Positions 34,854 to 44,336 of a DNA stretch of 64,000 bases are shown piece by piece. Below the pieces are notes generated by a model that saw only the letters and a program-made list of their open reading frames with translations, was not told the DNA's origin and did no database searches. The position numbers were made by a program, and so were the translations under genes. How positions within the stretch are numbered: the stretch's first letter is position 1; the number at the start of each line of letters is the position of its first letter. Origin of the DNA: Amycolatopsis mediterranei (GTDB lineage: Bacteria; Actinomycetota; Actinomycetes; Mycobacteriales; Pseudonocardiaceae); contig NZ_CP100416.1 in the NCBI RefSeq assembly GCF_026017845.1, positions 844,589-908,588 on the forward strand, written 5' to 3'.

Positions 34854-35431
34854 CGGTTTCCCTGTTCTGCGTAGTTTTCGAGGCCCTGGACGAGAATCTT
34901 CTTGAGCACTTCGAAGCTCTCGCCGACGTCTTCCGGCCGTCCGAAGCCGCCGGAGGCCTCGAGCCCGGCGAAGCCGTGGACGGCGGCGCGGATGCACCGG
35001 GTGGCGTGGACGGATCGGGCGTGGTCGAAGCCGAACGGCCGCAGCACGGCGAAGACGACCTCGGCGACGGCGTGGGTGGCGGTGCTGAGTTCGGCGTCCC
35101 CCCGATCGGGTGCGGCGGTCAGGGCGCCGGTGCGGTGGGGGTGGTTTTGCAGGTAGTGGCGGTAGGCGTCGGCGATGGCGGCAACGGCGTCGCCGCCCTC
35201 GCGCCCGGTGGCGGCGGTGCGGAGGGCTTCGGCCATTTCCTTGACGACCCGGAGGTCGATCAGCCGCCGGAGGCCGGCGAGGTTTTCGACGTGCTTGTAG
35301 AGCGAGGGCGCGGCGACGCCGGCGCGGTGGGCGATCTTGGCGAGAGTGAGTTCCTCGGGTCCGGACTCGTCGACGAGGGCGATGGCGAGGTCGACCACCG
35401 CCTCGGTGGTCAGGCCGGCTCTAGGCGACAT
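34850..35431 (-). CDS. TetR/AcrR-family repressor with WHG-type ligand domain
   Basis: A protein of 193 residues. The N-terminal helix-turn-helix is LTTEAVVDLAIALVDESG, then LTLAKIAHRAGVAAPSLYKHVENLAGLRRL. The C-terminal domain (about 70-190) has PHRTGALTAAPDRGDAELSTATHAVAEVVF and VLRPFGFDHARSVHATRCIRAAVHGFAGLE, the TetR WHG layout. An 18-bp perfect palindrome lies 13 bp upstream of the ATG, so self-repression is likely. The ligand is unknown. Two membrane genes follow with overlapping codons. Confidence 0.93.
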   Translation of the reverse strand: MSPRAGLTTEAVVDLAIALVDESGPEELTLAKIAHRAGVAAPSLYKHVENLAGLRRLIDLRVVKEMAEALRTAATGREGGDAVAAIADAYRHYLQNHPHRTGALTAAPDRGDAELSTATHAVAEVVFAVLRPFGFDHARSVHATRCIRAAVHGFAGLEASGGFGRPEDVGESFEVLKKILVQGLENYAEQGNR

Positions 35432-35444
35432 GGTGGCTACTTGA

Positions 35445-35462
35445 CATAGCTTTAAAGCTATG
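35445..35462. promoter_or_regulatory. perfect 18-bp palindrome, probable TetR operator
   Basis: CATAGCTTTAAAGCTATG is identical to its reverse complement. It sits 13 bp upstream of the TetR start and is unusually AT-rich for this genome. TetR proteins bind palindromes of this size, and TTGACA overlaps it on the + strand. Confidence 0.88.
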
Positions 35463-35934
35463 GTTCGTAGCTTCGGTCGTCAAGGCGCGGTTTTTGTCGG
35501 TGGTGGGTGCTAGAACTGATCACAGTGAAAACCGCAGGTGGCGGCGTTGGGCCGCTCGGGAAGGAGGGAACGTCCGGGGGCGGGCGACAACTGAATCGCG
35601 GCAGGAGCCAGAGGTGTCCGCGGGGTCTCCAGGGGGAGTCTCGCGGGCCGGACGGGCTCGGCCGGGTGGCATGGCGGCCGGCGGGGATCGAGCCTGGGGA
35701 CCGCGCTCGGACGGGGGTCGGAGCGCGTGGCGGAGATCGTTGGTGCGTCGGCGGCGGGGTGCTGCCGGGCCGGGTCGGCGTCCCGGAAGGGACCGGGCTG
35801 AACTGGTGATGGTTCGGCGGCCGGATCTGCTGGACGGCGGCGGTGCTCGGCCGGGGTGTGCTGGGCGGCGGTGCTCGGATCTGATGGGCGCGGATGGCCG
35901 GGGAAGGGCCATCCCCTACTCCGCAGGTCGGCCG
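35463..35934. other. 472-bp GC-rich region without a recognisable gene
   Basis: No frame here has a credible start, ribosome site or protein-like composition. A direct repeat is visible: GCTGGACGGCGGCGGTGCTC at 35829 and a related GCTGGGCGGCGGTGCTCGG at 35860, with ATCTG flanking each side. It lies between the TetR promoter and the end of the metallo-beta-lactamase gene. It could be decayed coding sequence. Confidence 0.6.
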
Positions 35935-36693
35935 TCAGAGCTCGATCGCGAAGTCCTCTTCCGCGACCAGCACCTCGCCGCCGAACTCGGCGCGGGCCTC
36001 CTCGGCGGCTGCGGGGCGGTCGGTGCCCGGCCAGAAGTGGGTGAGCAGGAGCCTGCGGGCGGCCGCCCTCTGTGCCCAGTGGCCCGCCTCTGCCGCCGTC
36101 ATCAGATAGCGGGGCTCTCCCTCCGGCGGTGGGGTGCGGAGGGTGGCGTCGCAGATGAGCAGGTCGGCGTCGCGGCCGAGCGCGGCCAGCAGGGGCGATG
36201 GTCCCGTGTCGCCGGTGTACGCCACCGTCAGCCCGGGCGCCGTGAGGCGCACGCCGAAGTTCGGCTGGTGGTGCGGCAGCGGGTACGGCGTCATGCGGAA
36301 CGGTCCGATGTCGGCCGGCTCGGCCAGGTCGTGCACCTCGAACAGCGTCTCCGGGTGCGGGTGGGGCTCCAGGGCCTCGAGCCGGCGGACCGTGCCGGGC
36401 GTGCAGTGCAGCGGCAGCCGTGCCGCGGGTGCGCCGGCCTGGACGGTGTAGTGCCACGCCCGCCCGAGCGCGCTCACGTCGGCGCAGTGGTCGGGGTGCT
36501 CGTGCGTCACGACGACTGCGTCGGGCAACCCGTCGCGGCAGTGCGTGAACAGCCGCGGTGCGGCGCCGTACCCGAGGTCGAGGACCACGCGGAAGCCGTT
36601 GTGCACGAGCAGGAATCCGGCGCAGGCGCGGCCGGGCTCCGGCCACGCGCCACAGCTCCCCAGCACGGTCAACCGGCTCGCCGCTTCGCCCAT
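35935..36693 (-). CDS. metallo-beta-lactamase-fold hydrolase (RNase Z-like group)
   Basis: A protein of 252 residues. The metal motif is VVTHEHPDHCADVSALG (HxHxDH), with further ligands at LPHHQPNFGVRL, TVAYTGDTGPSP and RLLLTHFWPG. The start RLTVLGSCGAWPEPGRACAGFLLVHNGFRVVLDLGYGA matches MBL hydrolases of the ElaC/phosphodiesterase group. The substrate could be a cyclic nucleotide, RNA or small phosphodiester. ATG 36693 was chosen. It is divergent from exonuclease III, 103 bp away. Confidence 0.9.
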   Translation of the reverse strand: MGEAASRLTVLGSCGAWPEPGRACAGFLLVHNGFRVVLDLGYGAAPRLFTHCRDGLPDAVVVTHEHPDHCADVSALGRAWHYTVQAGAPAARLPLHCTPGTVRRLEALEPHPHPETLFEVHDLAEPADIGPFRMTPYPLPHHQPNFGVRLTAPGLTVAYTGDTGPSPLLAALGRDADLLICDATLRTPPPEGEPRYLMTAAEAGHWAQRAAARRLLLTHFWPGTDRPAAAEEARAEFGGEVLVAEEDFAIEL

Positions 36694-36796
36694 GCGCGAC
36701 AGTCTGGCACCGCAACCCCGGCTCCCCGCACCGGTTTTCCGGGCCCGCCGCGCCCGGTTCCGTGGCCGCGGCGCCCTGGCCGGTAGCGTGCACTGG

Positions 36797-37624
36797 GTGC
36801 TGACTGTCTCCACCGTGAACGTCAACGGCCTTCGCGCCGCCGCCAAAAAGGGCTTCGTCGAGTGGCTTGCCGCCACGAAAGCCGACGTGGTCGCCTGCCA
36901 GGAGGTGCGGGCCGAAGCCAGTCAGCTGCCCGCCGCCGTTGTCGGCCCCGATGGGTGGTTCTCCGTGCACGCGCCTTCGGCCGTCAAGGGGCGCAATGGC
37001 GTTGCCGTCTACAGCCGGGTTGAGCCCGAAGAGGTGCGGATCGGCTTCGGAGAGCCCGAATTCGAGGACAGCGGGCGGTACCTCGAGGTGCACCTGCCGA
37101 ACGTCGTCGTTGCGAGCCTTTACCTGCCCAGCGGGGACGTCGGCACCGAACGGCAGGACGAGAAGGAACGGTTCATGGCCGCGTTCCTGCCCTACCTCGC
37201 CGAACTGCGGGCGAAGGCCGCCGCGGCGGGGCGGGAGGCCGTGGTCGTCGGGGACTGGAACATCGCCTACGACACCGTCGATCTCAAGAACTGGCGCGGC
37301 AACCGCAAGAACTCCGGCTTCCTGCCCGAAGAACGCGCCTGGCTCGGCCGCGTCTACACCGAGGCCGGCTACACCGACGTCCAGCGCCGGCTCGACCCCG
37401 AAGGCCCCGGCCCGTACACCTGGTGGTCCTACCGCGGCCAGGCCTTCGACAACGACTCCGGCTGGCGCATCGACTGTCAGCTCGCGACGCCCGGGCTCGC
37501 CGAGAAGGTCGTCGACGTCGTGGTCGAACGGGCCGCCGCCTACGACCAGCGCTGGTCCGACCACGCGCCGGTCACCGCGACCTACGACATCGACTTTCCC
37601 CGCGAGCCGGCCCAAGAGGTGTAG
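36797..37624 (+). CDS. xth: exodeoxyribonuclease III
   Basis: A Mg-dependent AP endonuclease and 3'-5' exonuclease in base-excision repair. It has 275 residues. It begins VSTVNVNGLRAAAKKGFVEWL, and shows ADVVACQEVRAE (metal-binding Glu), VASLYLPSGDV, VVVGDWNIAYDTVDLKN (Asp and Asn) and WSDHAPVTATYD (catalytic His). GTG 36797 was chosen; GTG 36788 is possible. A weak hairpin (CCGGTGA-AAG-TCACCGG, 37637-37653) follows the stop. Confidence 0.95.
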   Translation: MLTVSTVNVNGLRAAAKKGFVEWLAATKADVVACQEVRAEASQLPAAVVGPDGWFSVHAPSAVKGRNGVAVYSRVEPEEVRIGFGEPEFEDSGRYLEVHLPNVVVASLYLPSGDVGTERQDEKERFMAAFLPYLAELRAKAAAAGREAVVVGDWNIAYDTVDLKNWRGNRKNSGFLPEERAWLGRVYTEAGYTDVQRRLDPEGPGPYTWWSYRGQAFDNDSGWRIDCQLATPGLAEKVVDVVVERAAAYDQRWSDHAPVTATYDIDFPREPAQEV

Positions 37625-37689
37625 ACCACTCACGTTCCGGTGAAAGTCACCGGCACGGCAGGACGCCAATCGAACCGCGCCGCATCGGC

Positions 37690-37838
37690 GGCGACTGGCG
37701 CAGGCTGCGGAGAACGGGTGACACCCGATCGAGCATGCTCTACTCCGGGTAGTAGTGAAGTCGCCCGGCTGAGTGGCGAAGTGAACCTCGGGGGCGATTG
37801 GAGCGTCTTAAAGGATGAGCGCTACCCTCGCTTCCGAG
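37690..37838 (+). ncRNA. candidate structured RNA (multibranch plus long hairpin)
   Basis: In the 316-bp gap 37625-37940 two structured elements follow each other. The first is closed by GGCGACT (37690-37696) with AGTCGCC (37759-37765) and contains CGGAG/CTCCG (37708-37712, 37743-37747) and CGGGT-GAC-ACCCG (37715-37727). The second is an 11-bp stem, CTCGGGGGCGA (37787-37797) with TCGCTTCCGAG (37828-37838), with two G-U pairs, topped by AGCG/CGCT. A TTGACA hexamer at 37859 follows. This could be a 5' leader or a free RNA. No known riboswitch family was recognised by eye. Confidence 0.5.
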
Positions 37839-37940
37839 TTGATCAGAACCGGCAGGTCTTGACACGCTCGGTAGTTTTCTGACCAGTAGCACGCAACGCC
37901 TCACTCGGATGGGTGAGCGTTACTCGCGGGAGGCACTCCG

Positions 37941-39893
<1,953 letters not shown>

Positions 39894-40021
39894 GTGGACC
39901 CCTGTGGCGGGGCCGGGGGCACAGACCCGAAAACTCCCCCGCCCTCCCTGGGGGGCGTGCCCAAGTCCAGTCTATCGGCAACCCCCGACGACACCGGTTT
40001 TCCCGGCCGCGAAACAGCCGG

Positions 40022-40051
40022 CTGTCCACAACCGGCCACCCCTGTGGACAA
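40022..40051. promoter_or_regulatory. two opposed DnaA-box-like 9-mers
   Basis: CTGTCCACA (40022-40030) and TGTGGACAA (40043-40051), the latter being the perfect reverse complement of the actinobacterial DnaA box TTGTCCACA. They face each other with a 12-bp spacer in the gap before the YhjD-like gene. Two boxes are too few for an origin, so a regulatory or titration role is more likely. Confidence 0.45.
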
Positions 40052-40136
40052 CCACCGGCGGCCCCATCAGCAGGACACCTCCCCCGAGGGAACCGCTCGC
40101 GTTGCGGGGTTCACCAAGCGTGGTTAGCGTTTCACG

Positions 40137-41147
40137 GTGGCGAACGAAGAGAAGGAAAAGCTCCTGCCGCGGCTGCGGCGGAAGTACCCGTGGCTCGATC
40201 ACCTCATCCGGGCCAACGACGCCTTCACCGAGCGGTACGGCAACCACTACGCCGCCGCCATCACCTACTTCAGCGTGCTTTCCGTCTTCCCTCTGTTCAT
40301 GGTGGCCTTCGCCGTGGTCGGGCTGGTCGTCAACCACGACAAGACGATCATCATGAAGATCACCGACGGCATCAACAACTCCGTGCCCGAAGGCCTCAAA
40401 GACCTCGTCAACGGCATCGTCAAGGGCGCGCTCGACTCCGGCGGCGGGATCGGGATCTTCGGCCTGCTCATCGCCCTCTACTCCGGCATCGGCTGGATGT
40501 CGAACCTGCGGGACGCGCTCACCGCGCAGTGGGGCCAGGAAAAGCAGCCGCAGCCGCTCGTCAAGCAGACGCTCAAAGACCTCGTCGCGCTGATCGGGCT
40601 CGGGGTCGCGCTCATCGTCTCCTTCGCGCTGACCGCGGTCGGCGGCGGGGTCGGGCAGTTCCTGCTCGAACTCGTCGGGCTCGAGCACGCCACCTGGGCG
40701 ATCGTCCTGCTCCGCGGGGCGACCATCGTGCTCGGACTGGCCGCGAACACGCTCGTCTTCCTCTGGGTCATCGCCCGGCTGCCCCGGGAGCAGGTCGCGC
40801 TGCGCAGTGCCGTCAAGGGTGCCGTGGTCGCCGCCGTCGGGTTCGTCATCCTGCAGCAGGTCGGCTCGCTCTACCTGGCCAGCGTCACGAAGTCGCCGTC
40901 GGCCGCGCTGTTCGGGCCGGTCATCGGTCTGCTCGTCTTCGCGAACCTCGTGTCGCGCTTCCTGCTCCTCATCACGGCGTGGACGGCCACGGCGAAGGAG
41001 AACGAGCGCACCGTCATCGCACCCCCGCCGCCGGTGCGGCTGGAGCAGAGCGTCACCGTGCAGCGCGGACCGGGCCTCGGCAGCGTCGCGGGCGCCTTCG
41101 GGGCCGGCGCGCTGCTGGCGTGGCTGGGCGGCCGCCGCAAGTCTTGA
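40137..41147 (+). CDS. YihY/BrkB-family membrane protein (YhjD-like)
   Basis: A protein of 336 residues with six helices. It shows RYPWLDHLI-type start KYPWLDHLIRANDAFTERYGNHYAAAITYFSVLSVFPLFM, a conserved BrkB element, and SGIGWMSNLRDALTAQWG. The cytoplasmic C-terminus is low in motif content. Synteny with M. tuberculosis Rv3335c next to trpS supports the assignment. Transport of an unidentified solute has been proposed for the family. The GTG at 40137 opens the frame. A 243-bp gap upstream holds DnaA-like boxes. Confidence 0.9.
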   Translation: MANEEKEKLLPRLRRKYPWLDHLIRANDAFTERYGNHYAAAITYFSVLSVFPLFMVAFAVVGLVVNHDKTIIMKITDGINNSVPEGLKDLVNGIVKGALDSGGGIGIFGLLIALYSGIGWMSNLRDALTAQWGQEKQPQPLVKQTLKDLVALIGLGVALIVSFALTAVGGGVGQFLLELVGLEHATWAIVLLRGATIVLGLAANTLVFLWVIARLPREQVALRSAVKGAVVAAVGFVILQQVGSLYLASVTKSPSAALFGPVIGLLVFANLVSRFLLLITAWTATAKENERTVIAPPPPVRLEQSVTVQRGPGLGSVAGAFGAGALLAWLGGRRKS

Positions 41148-41162
41148 CACCCGGCCCACCAG

Positions 41163-41196
41163 TAAAGAAAGTGAACCGGTAAGAAATCTGAACCGG
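41163..41196. promoter_or_regulatory. 17-bp direct repeat upstream of the flavin enzyme
   Basis: TAAAGAAAGTGAACCGG (41163-41179) and TAAGAAATCTGAACCGG (41180-41196) match at 13 of 17 positions, with TGAACCGG identical. They lie directly upstream of the ribosome site of the flavin enzyme whose operon contains an HxlR regulator, and downstream of a TTGACA at 41145. They are likely regulator sites. Confidence 0.6.
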
Positions 41197-41205
41197 AGGG
41201 GTTTC

Positions 41206-42315
41206 GTGCTGCTGGACGCCGCCCGCGAGTGTGCCGACCTCGCCAAGACCCTCGCGCCCGTCACCGAGCGGCAGCGTGCGTTGCCGCCCGAGCTGGTCGC
41301 GAAGCTGACCGACGCCCAGCTGTTCCGCACCGGCGTCCCCGGCTACCTCGGCGGTCCCGAGGCCCCGCCCGCCGTCAGCCTCGAAACCGCCGAGACGGTC
41401 GCGCGCGGGGACGCCTCGGCCGGCTGGTGCGTCTCGATCGCCGTGACGAGCAGCCTGCTCTCGGCCTACGCCCCGCGGAAATGCGCCGAGGAAGTCTTCG
41501 GAGACCCGCACACGGTCGCCGCCGGTGTCTGGGCGCCGCGCGGCACCGGCAAGAAGGTCGACGGCGGGTACGTCGTCTCCGGCCGGTGGGCGTTCTGCAG
41601 CGGCATCCCGCACGCCGACTGGCTCTTCGCCGGGTTCGTCCACGAACAGGCGCTCTACGTCGGCGCGCTGCCCAAGGCCGAAATCGAAGTGCTCGACACG
41701 TGGCACACCAATGGCCTGCGCGGGACCGGCAGCCACGACTGCGTCGCCGACGAACTGTTCGTCCCGGACTACCGCGTCTTCTCGGTGATGGGCGGTCCGC
41801 CCGCGGAAGCCGTTGCGCTGCACCGGTTTCCGCTCTTCGGCTTCTTCGCGCTGTCGGTGGCGGCCGCCACGCTGGGCAACGCGCGCGGCGCGATCGACGA
41901 CCTGGCCGAGCTCGCCTCGACGCGCCGGCCCCTCGGCTCCAGCCGATCGCTGGCCGAGCGGTCGGCGACCCAGGCCGCCGTCGCGGAGGCCGAGGCGGCC
42001 CTGCGCGCGGCCCGGCTTTTGTTCTACAGCAGCATCGACGACGCCTGGCAGGCCGCGCAGGGCACCGAACCGGTGCCGGACGCGCTCAAGCTGGGTCTCC
42101 GGCTGGCCGCGACGCACGTGACGCGCACGGCCGCGAAGGTCGCCGAAAGCATGTACGACCTCGGCGGCGGTGCGGCGATCTACGAGACTTCGCCGTTGCA
42201 GCGCCGGTTCCGCGACGCGCACACCGCGACCGCGCACTTCCAGGTCAACCCGGCCAGCTACGAACTGCCCGGCAAACTGCTGCTGGGCGTCCCGGCCCGG
42301 ACGGAACAGCTGTGA
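41206..42315 (+). CDS. acyl-CoA-dehydrogenase-like flavin-dependent monooxygenase
   Basis: A protein of 369 residues in the acyl-CoA dehydrogenase superfamily, in the group with HsaA and DszC-like two-component monooxygenases. It shows VARGDASAGWCVSIAVTSSLLSAYAP, VSGRWAFCSGIPHADWLFAGF and LDTWHTNGLRGTGSHDCVADELFVP (FMN and substrate region), and AAAIYETSPLQRRFRDAHTATAHFQVNPASYE near the end. The catalytic base glutamate of dehydrogenases is not apparent, which fits a monooxygenase. It needs a flavin reductase, none of which is adjacent. GTG 41206 has GGAGGG 5 bases upstream. Its stop overlaps the HxlR start. Confidence 0.88.
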   Translation: MLLDAARECADLAKTLAPVTERQRALPPELVAKLTDAQLFRTGVPGYLGGPEAPPAVSLETAETVARGDASAGWCVSIAVTSSLLSAYAPRKCAEEVFGDPHTVAAGVWAPRGTGKKVDGGYVVSGRWAFCSGIPHADWLFAGFVHEQALYVGALPKAEIEVLDTWHTNGLRGTGSHDCVADELFVPDYRVFSVMGGPPAEAVALHRFPLFGFFALSVAAATLGNARGAIDDLAELASTRRPLGSSRSLAERSATQAAVAEAEAALRAARLLFYSSIDDAWQAAQGTEPVPDALKLGLRLAATHVTRTAAKVAESMYDLGGGAAIYETSPLQRRFRDAHTATAHFQVNPASYELPGKLLLGVPARTEQL

Positions 42316-42749
42316 CCGGCCTCGGCCACCGGTTCACGGCGGACTCGGTCGGCCGCGCGCTCGACCTGGTCGGCGAGCGGTGGAGCCTGCTCATCCTGCG
42401 CGAGAGCTTCTTCGGGGTGCGCCGCTACGGCGAGTTCGCGCGCAACCTGGCCATCCCGCGCCCGACGTTGTCCGCGCGGCTGAAGACCCTCGTCGACGCC
42501 GGTGTGCTCGAACGCGTCGACCCGGTGCCGGAGTACGTGCTGACCGCCGCCGGGCGCGACCTCTTCGGCGCCGTCGTCACGCTCATGCAGTGGGGCGACC
42601 AGCACCTCGCCGGACCGGAGGGCCCGCCGATCCTCCTGCGGCACCACGACTGCGGCGAGATCGCCGGGACGTTCGTGGCCTGCCGGCACTGCGGCGGCGC
42701 GATCACCTCCGACCGGGTCACCCCGGAGCCGGGGCCCGGGTTCCGCTAG
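42312..42749 (+). CDS. HxlR-family winged-helix regulator with C-terminal CxxC
   Basis: A protein of 145 residues. The HxlR core is ALDLVGERWSLLILRESFFGVRRYGEFARNLAIPRPTLSARLKTLVDAGVLERV. The C-terminal extension contains HHDCGEIAGTFVACRHCGG, three cysteines that could bind a metal or sense redox state. It overlaps the flavin enzyme (GTGA), which it probably regulates through the direct repeat upstream of that gene. Its TAG stop overlaps the stop of the opposed carboxypeptidase gene (CTAG). Confidence 0.9.
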   Translation: MTGLGHRFTADSVGRALDLVGERWSLLILRESFFGVRRYGEFARNLAIPRPTLSARLKTLVDAGVLERVDPVPEYVLTAAGRDLFGAVVTLMQWGDQHLAGPEGPPILLRHHDCGEIAGTFVACRHCGGAITSDRVTPEPGPGFR

Positions 42750-43990
42750 CTCGCGGCCTTCTTGCGCTGGTGCCCGACCACGAACCCGCCGAGGATGATC
42801 AGGAACACCACCAGCGTGATGATCCAGCCGGTGGCGCCGAACGGGTCTTCCTTCGCCGCCGGCGCGGCCGCCGACGTGCCGCCGTTGCCGGTGCCGCCGT
42901 CGGCGAGCACGGACGGGTCGCCGCTCGCGGGCGTCGTGGCGGGCGGCCGGTAGGTGATCTGGCCGACCGGCGCGGCGCGGTCGTCCTCCAGCGCGAAGCC
43001 GTAGTCGAGCAACTTCGCCGCCTGGTCGACCACCTTCGTCGGCTTCTGCTCCGCGCGCAGCATGACGACCGCGAGGCGCTTGCCCTTGCGCTGCGCCGCG
43101 CCGACGTAGGTGTGGCGCGCGTCGTCGGTGAAGCCGGTCTTGCCGCCGAGGAAACCGGGGTAGACGCCGAGCAGCTTGTTGTCGTTGAAGATCGGGATGG
43201 CCGGCTTCCCGCCGGCCGGCGGGAACTCGAAGTTCTTCGTCGCGACGACCTTCGCGAACTCCGGCTGCTTCATCGCGTAGTTGAAGATCAGGCTGAGGTC
43301 GTAGGCCGAGGTCGACATGCCCGGCCCGTCCAGGCCCGACGGCGTCGCGGCGCGCGTGTCGAGCGCACCGATCTTCGCGGCCAGCGCGTTCATCTTCGCC
43401 ACCGCGGAGTCGGGCCCGCCGAGCGCCGTGGCGAACACGTGCGCGACGTCGTTGCCCGAGTGCATCAGCAGCCCGTGCAGCAGCTGGTCGACGGTGTACT
43501 GGCCGCCGGCGACGAGGCCGACGCAGGTGCACTCCTGCTCCGCGTCCTCCTTCGTCGCGACGATCGTCTGCTGCGGGTCCAGCTGGGTGACCACGACCAG
43601 CGCGAGCAGCGTCTTGATCAGCGACGCGGGCCGCTGCCGGGCGTGCGGGTCCTTCGCCGCGACGACCGCGCCGGTGTCGAGGTCCTGCACCAGCCACGAC
43701 GCCGCGGTGTTGCCGTCCGGCGGGTTGAGCGCACCCGACGGGGTGACCAGGCCGCACTCGGCCATCCGGTTGCCGCCGACCGGGACCGCGGGCACGGCCA
43801 GCGGCGCCGGGGCCGGCTTGCCCGGCGCGGGCTTCTCCGACGTGTCGACCGGCGGCGGGGGCGCCTGGTGGTTCGCGCACTGGCCCGGCTGCGCCGCGGC
43901 GGCGGCCAGCGCCGGGGTGCTCAGGGCCAGGAGGGCGGCGGCGAGCGTCGTCGTGAAGACCTTGAGCGACCGGGAGACAACAGAGTGCAC
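42746..43990 (-). CDS. D-alanyl-D-alanine carboxypeptidase (DacB/PBP5 type)
   Basis: A membrane-anchored peptidoglycan carboxypeptidase of 414 residues. A signal peptide (about 1-30) is followed by a Pro-rich linker. The penicillin-binding motifs are PASLIK (Ser123, Lys126), LMHSGND and GFLGGKTGFTDDARH (KTG). A C-terminal Ala/Gly linker precedes one transmembrane helix (about 387-407) and the tail GHQRKKAAS. The GTG start is at 43990. Position near trpS and SDH matches M. tuberculosis dacB1. The next gene is an SCO4848-like protein. Confidence 0.93.
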   Translation of the reverse strand: MHSVVSRSLKVFTTTLAAALLALSTPALAAAAAQPGQCANHQAPPPPVDTSEKPAPGKPAPAPLAVPAVPVGGNRMAECGLVTPSGALNPPDGNTAASWLVQDLDTGAVVAAKDPHARQRPASLIKTLLALVVVTQLDPQQTIVATKEDAEQECTCVGLVAGGQYTVDQLLHGLLMHSGNDVAHVFATALGGPDSAVAKMNALAAKIGALDTRAATPSGLDGPGMSTSAYDLSLIFNYAMKQPEFAKVVATKNFEFPPAGGKPAIPIFNDNKLLGVYPGFLGGKTGFTDDARHTYVGAAQRKGKRLAVVMLRAEQKPTKVVDQAAKLLDYGFALEDDRAAPVGQITYRPPATTPASGDPSVLADGGTGNGGTSAAAPAAKEDPFGATGWIITLVVFLIILGGFVVGHQRKKAAS

Positions 43991-44033
43991 CCACGCAATC
44001 TAGCGCCGCGGCCCGCGTCGCATACTCAGGGGC

Positions 44034-44273
44034 ATGCGCCTTTCACGCGGCACCTCGCTGTTCCTGCTGGCCTTCGGTGTGTGGTCGTGGATCATCTGGA
44101 TCACCTTCGCCAAGAACCTGTGGGACAGCGACCGGGCCTGGACCCCCGACGGCTCGCCGACCGCCTACTTCGTGGTGCACGCCGTGCTGACGGTCGTGTC
44201 GTTCGTGCTCGGCACGATCATCGGCGTGCTCGGCTGGCGCGGGGTGCGCGCCACTTCGCGCGTCTCCTCCTGA
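44034..44273 (+). CDS. SCO4848-family two-helix membrane protein
   Basis: A protein of 79 residues with two hydrophobic helices (about 5-25 and 46-69) around a polar loop, NLWDSDRAWTPDGSPT. Length, helix spacing and its position divergent from the carboxypeptidase match the SCO4848 family, which lies next to the homologous enzyme in Streptomyces. Function is unknown. Confidence 0.87.
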   Translation: MRLSRGTSLFLLAFGVWSWIIWITFAKNLWDSDRAWTPDGSPTAYFVVHAVLTVVSFVLGTIIGVLGWRGVRATSRVSS

Positions 44274-44336
44274 CTTTGGTCGGTGGCGCGGCCTCCGGGG
44301 CCGGTTTAGGTTGACGCCACAGACCCTGGAGGTGGA

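Noticed and set aside
35494..36786. Open frame of 430 codons crossing a gene-free region
   Set aside because: It has no start context, is Arg/Gly-rich throughout, and runs antisense to the metallo-beta-lactamase gene.
37625..37940. T-box riboswitch for trpS
   Set aside because: The conserved AGGGTGGNACCGCG element is missing and a separate gene lies between this region and trpS.
40022..40051. Replication origin
   Set aside because: Only two DnaA-like boxes, no AT-rich unwinding region and no dnaA or dnaN nearby.
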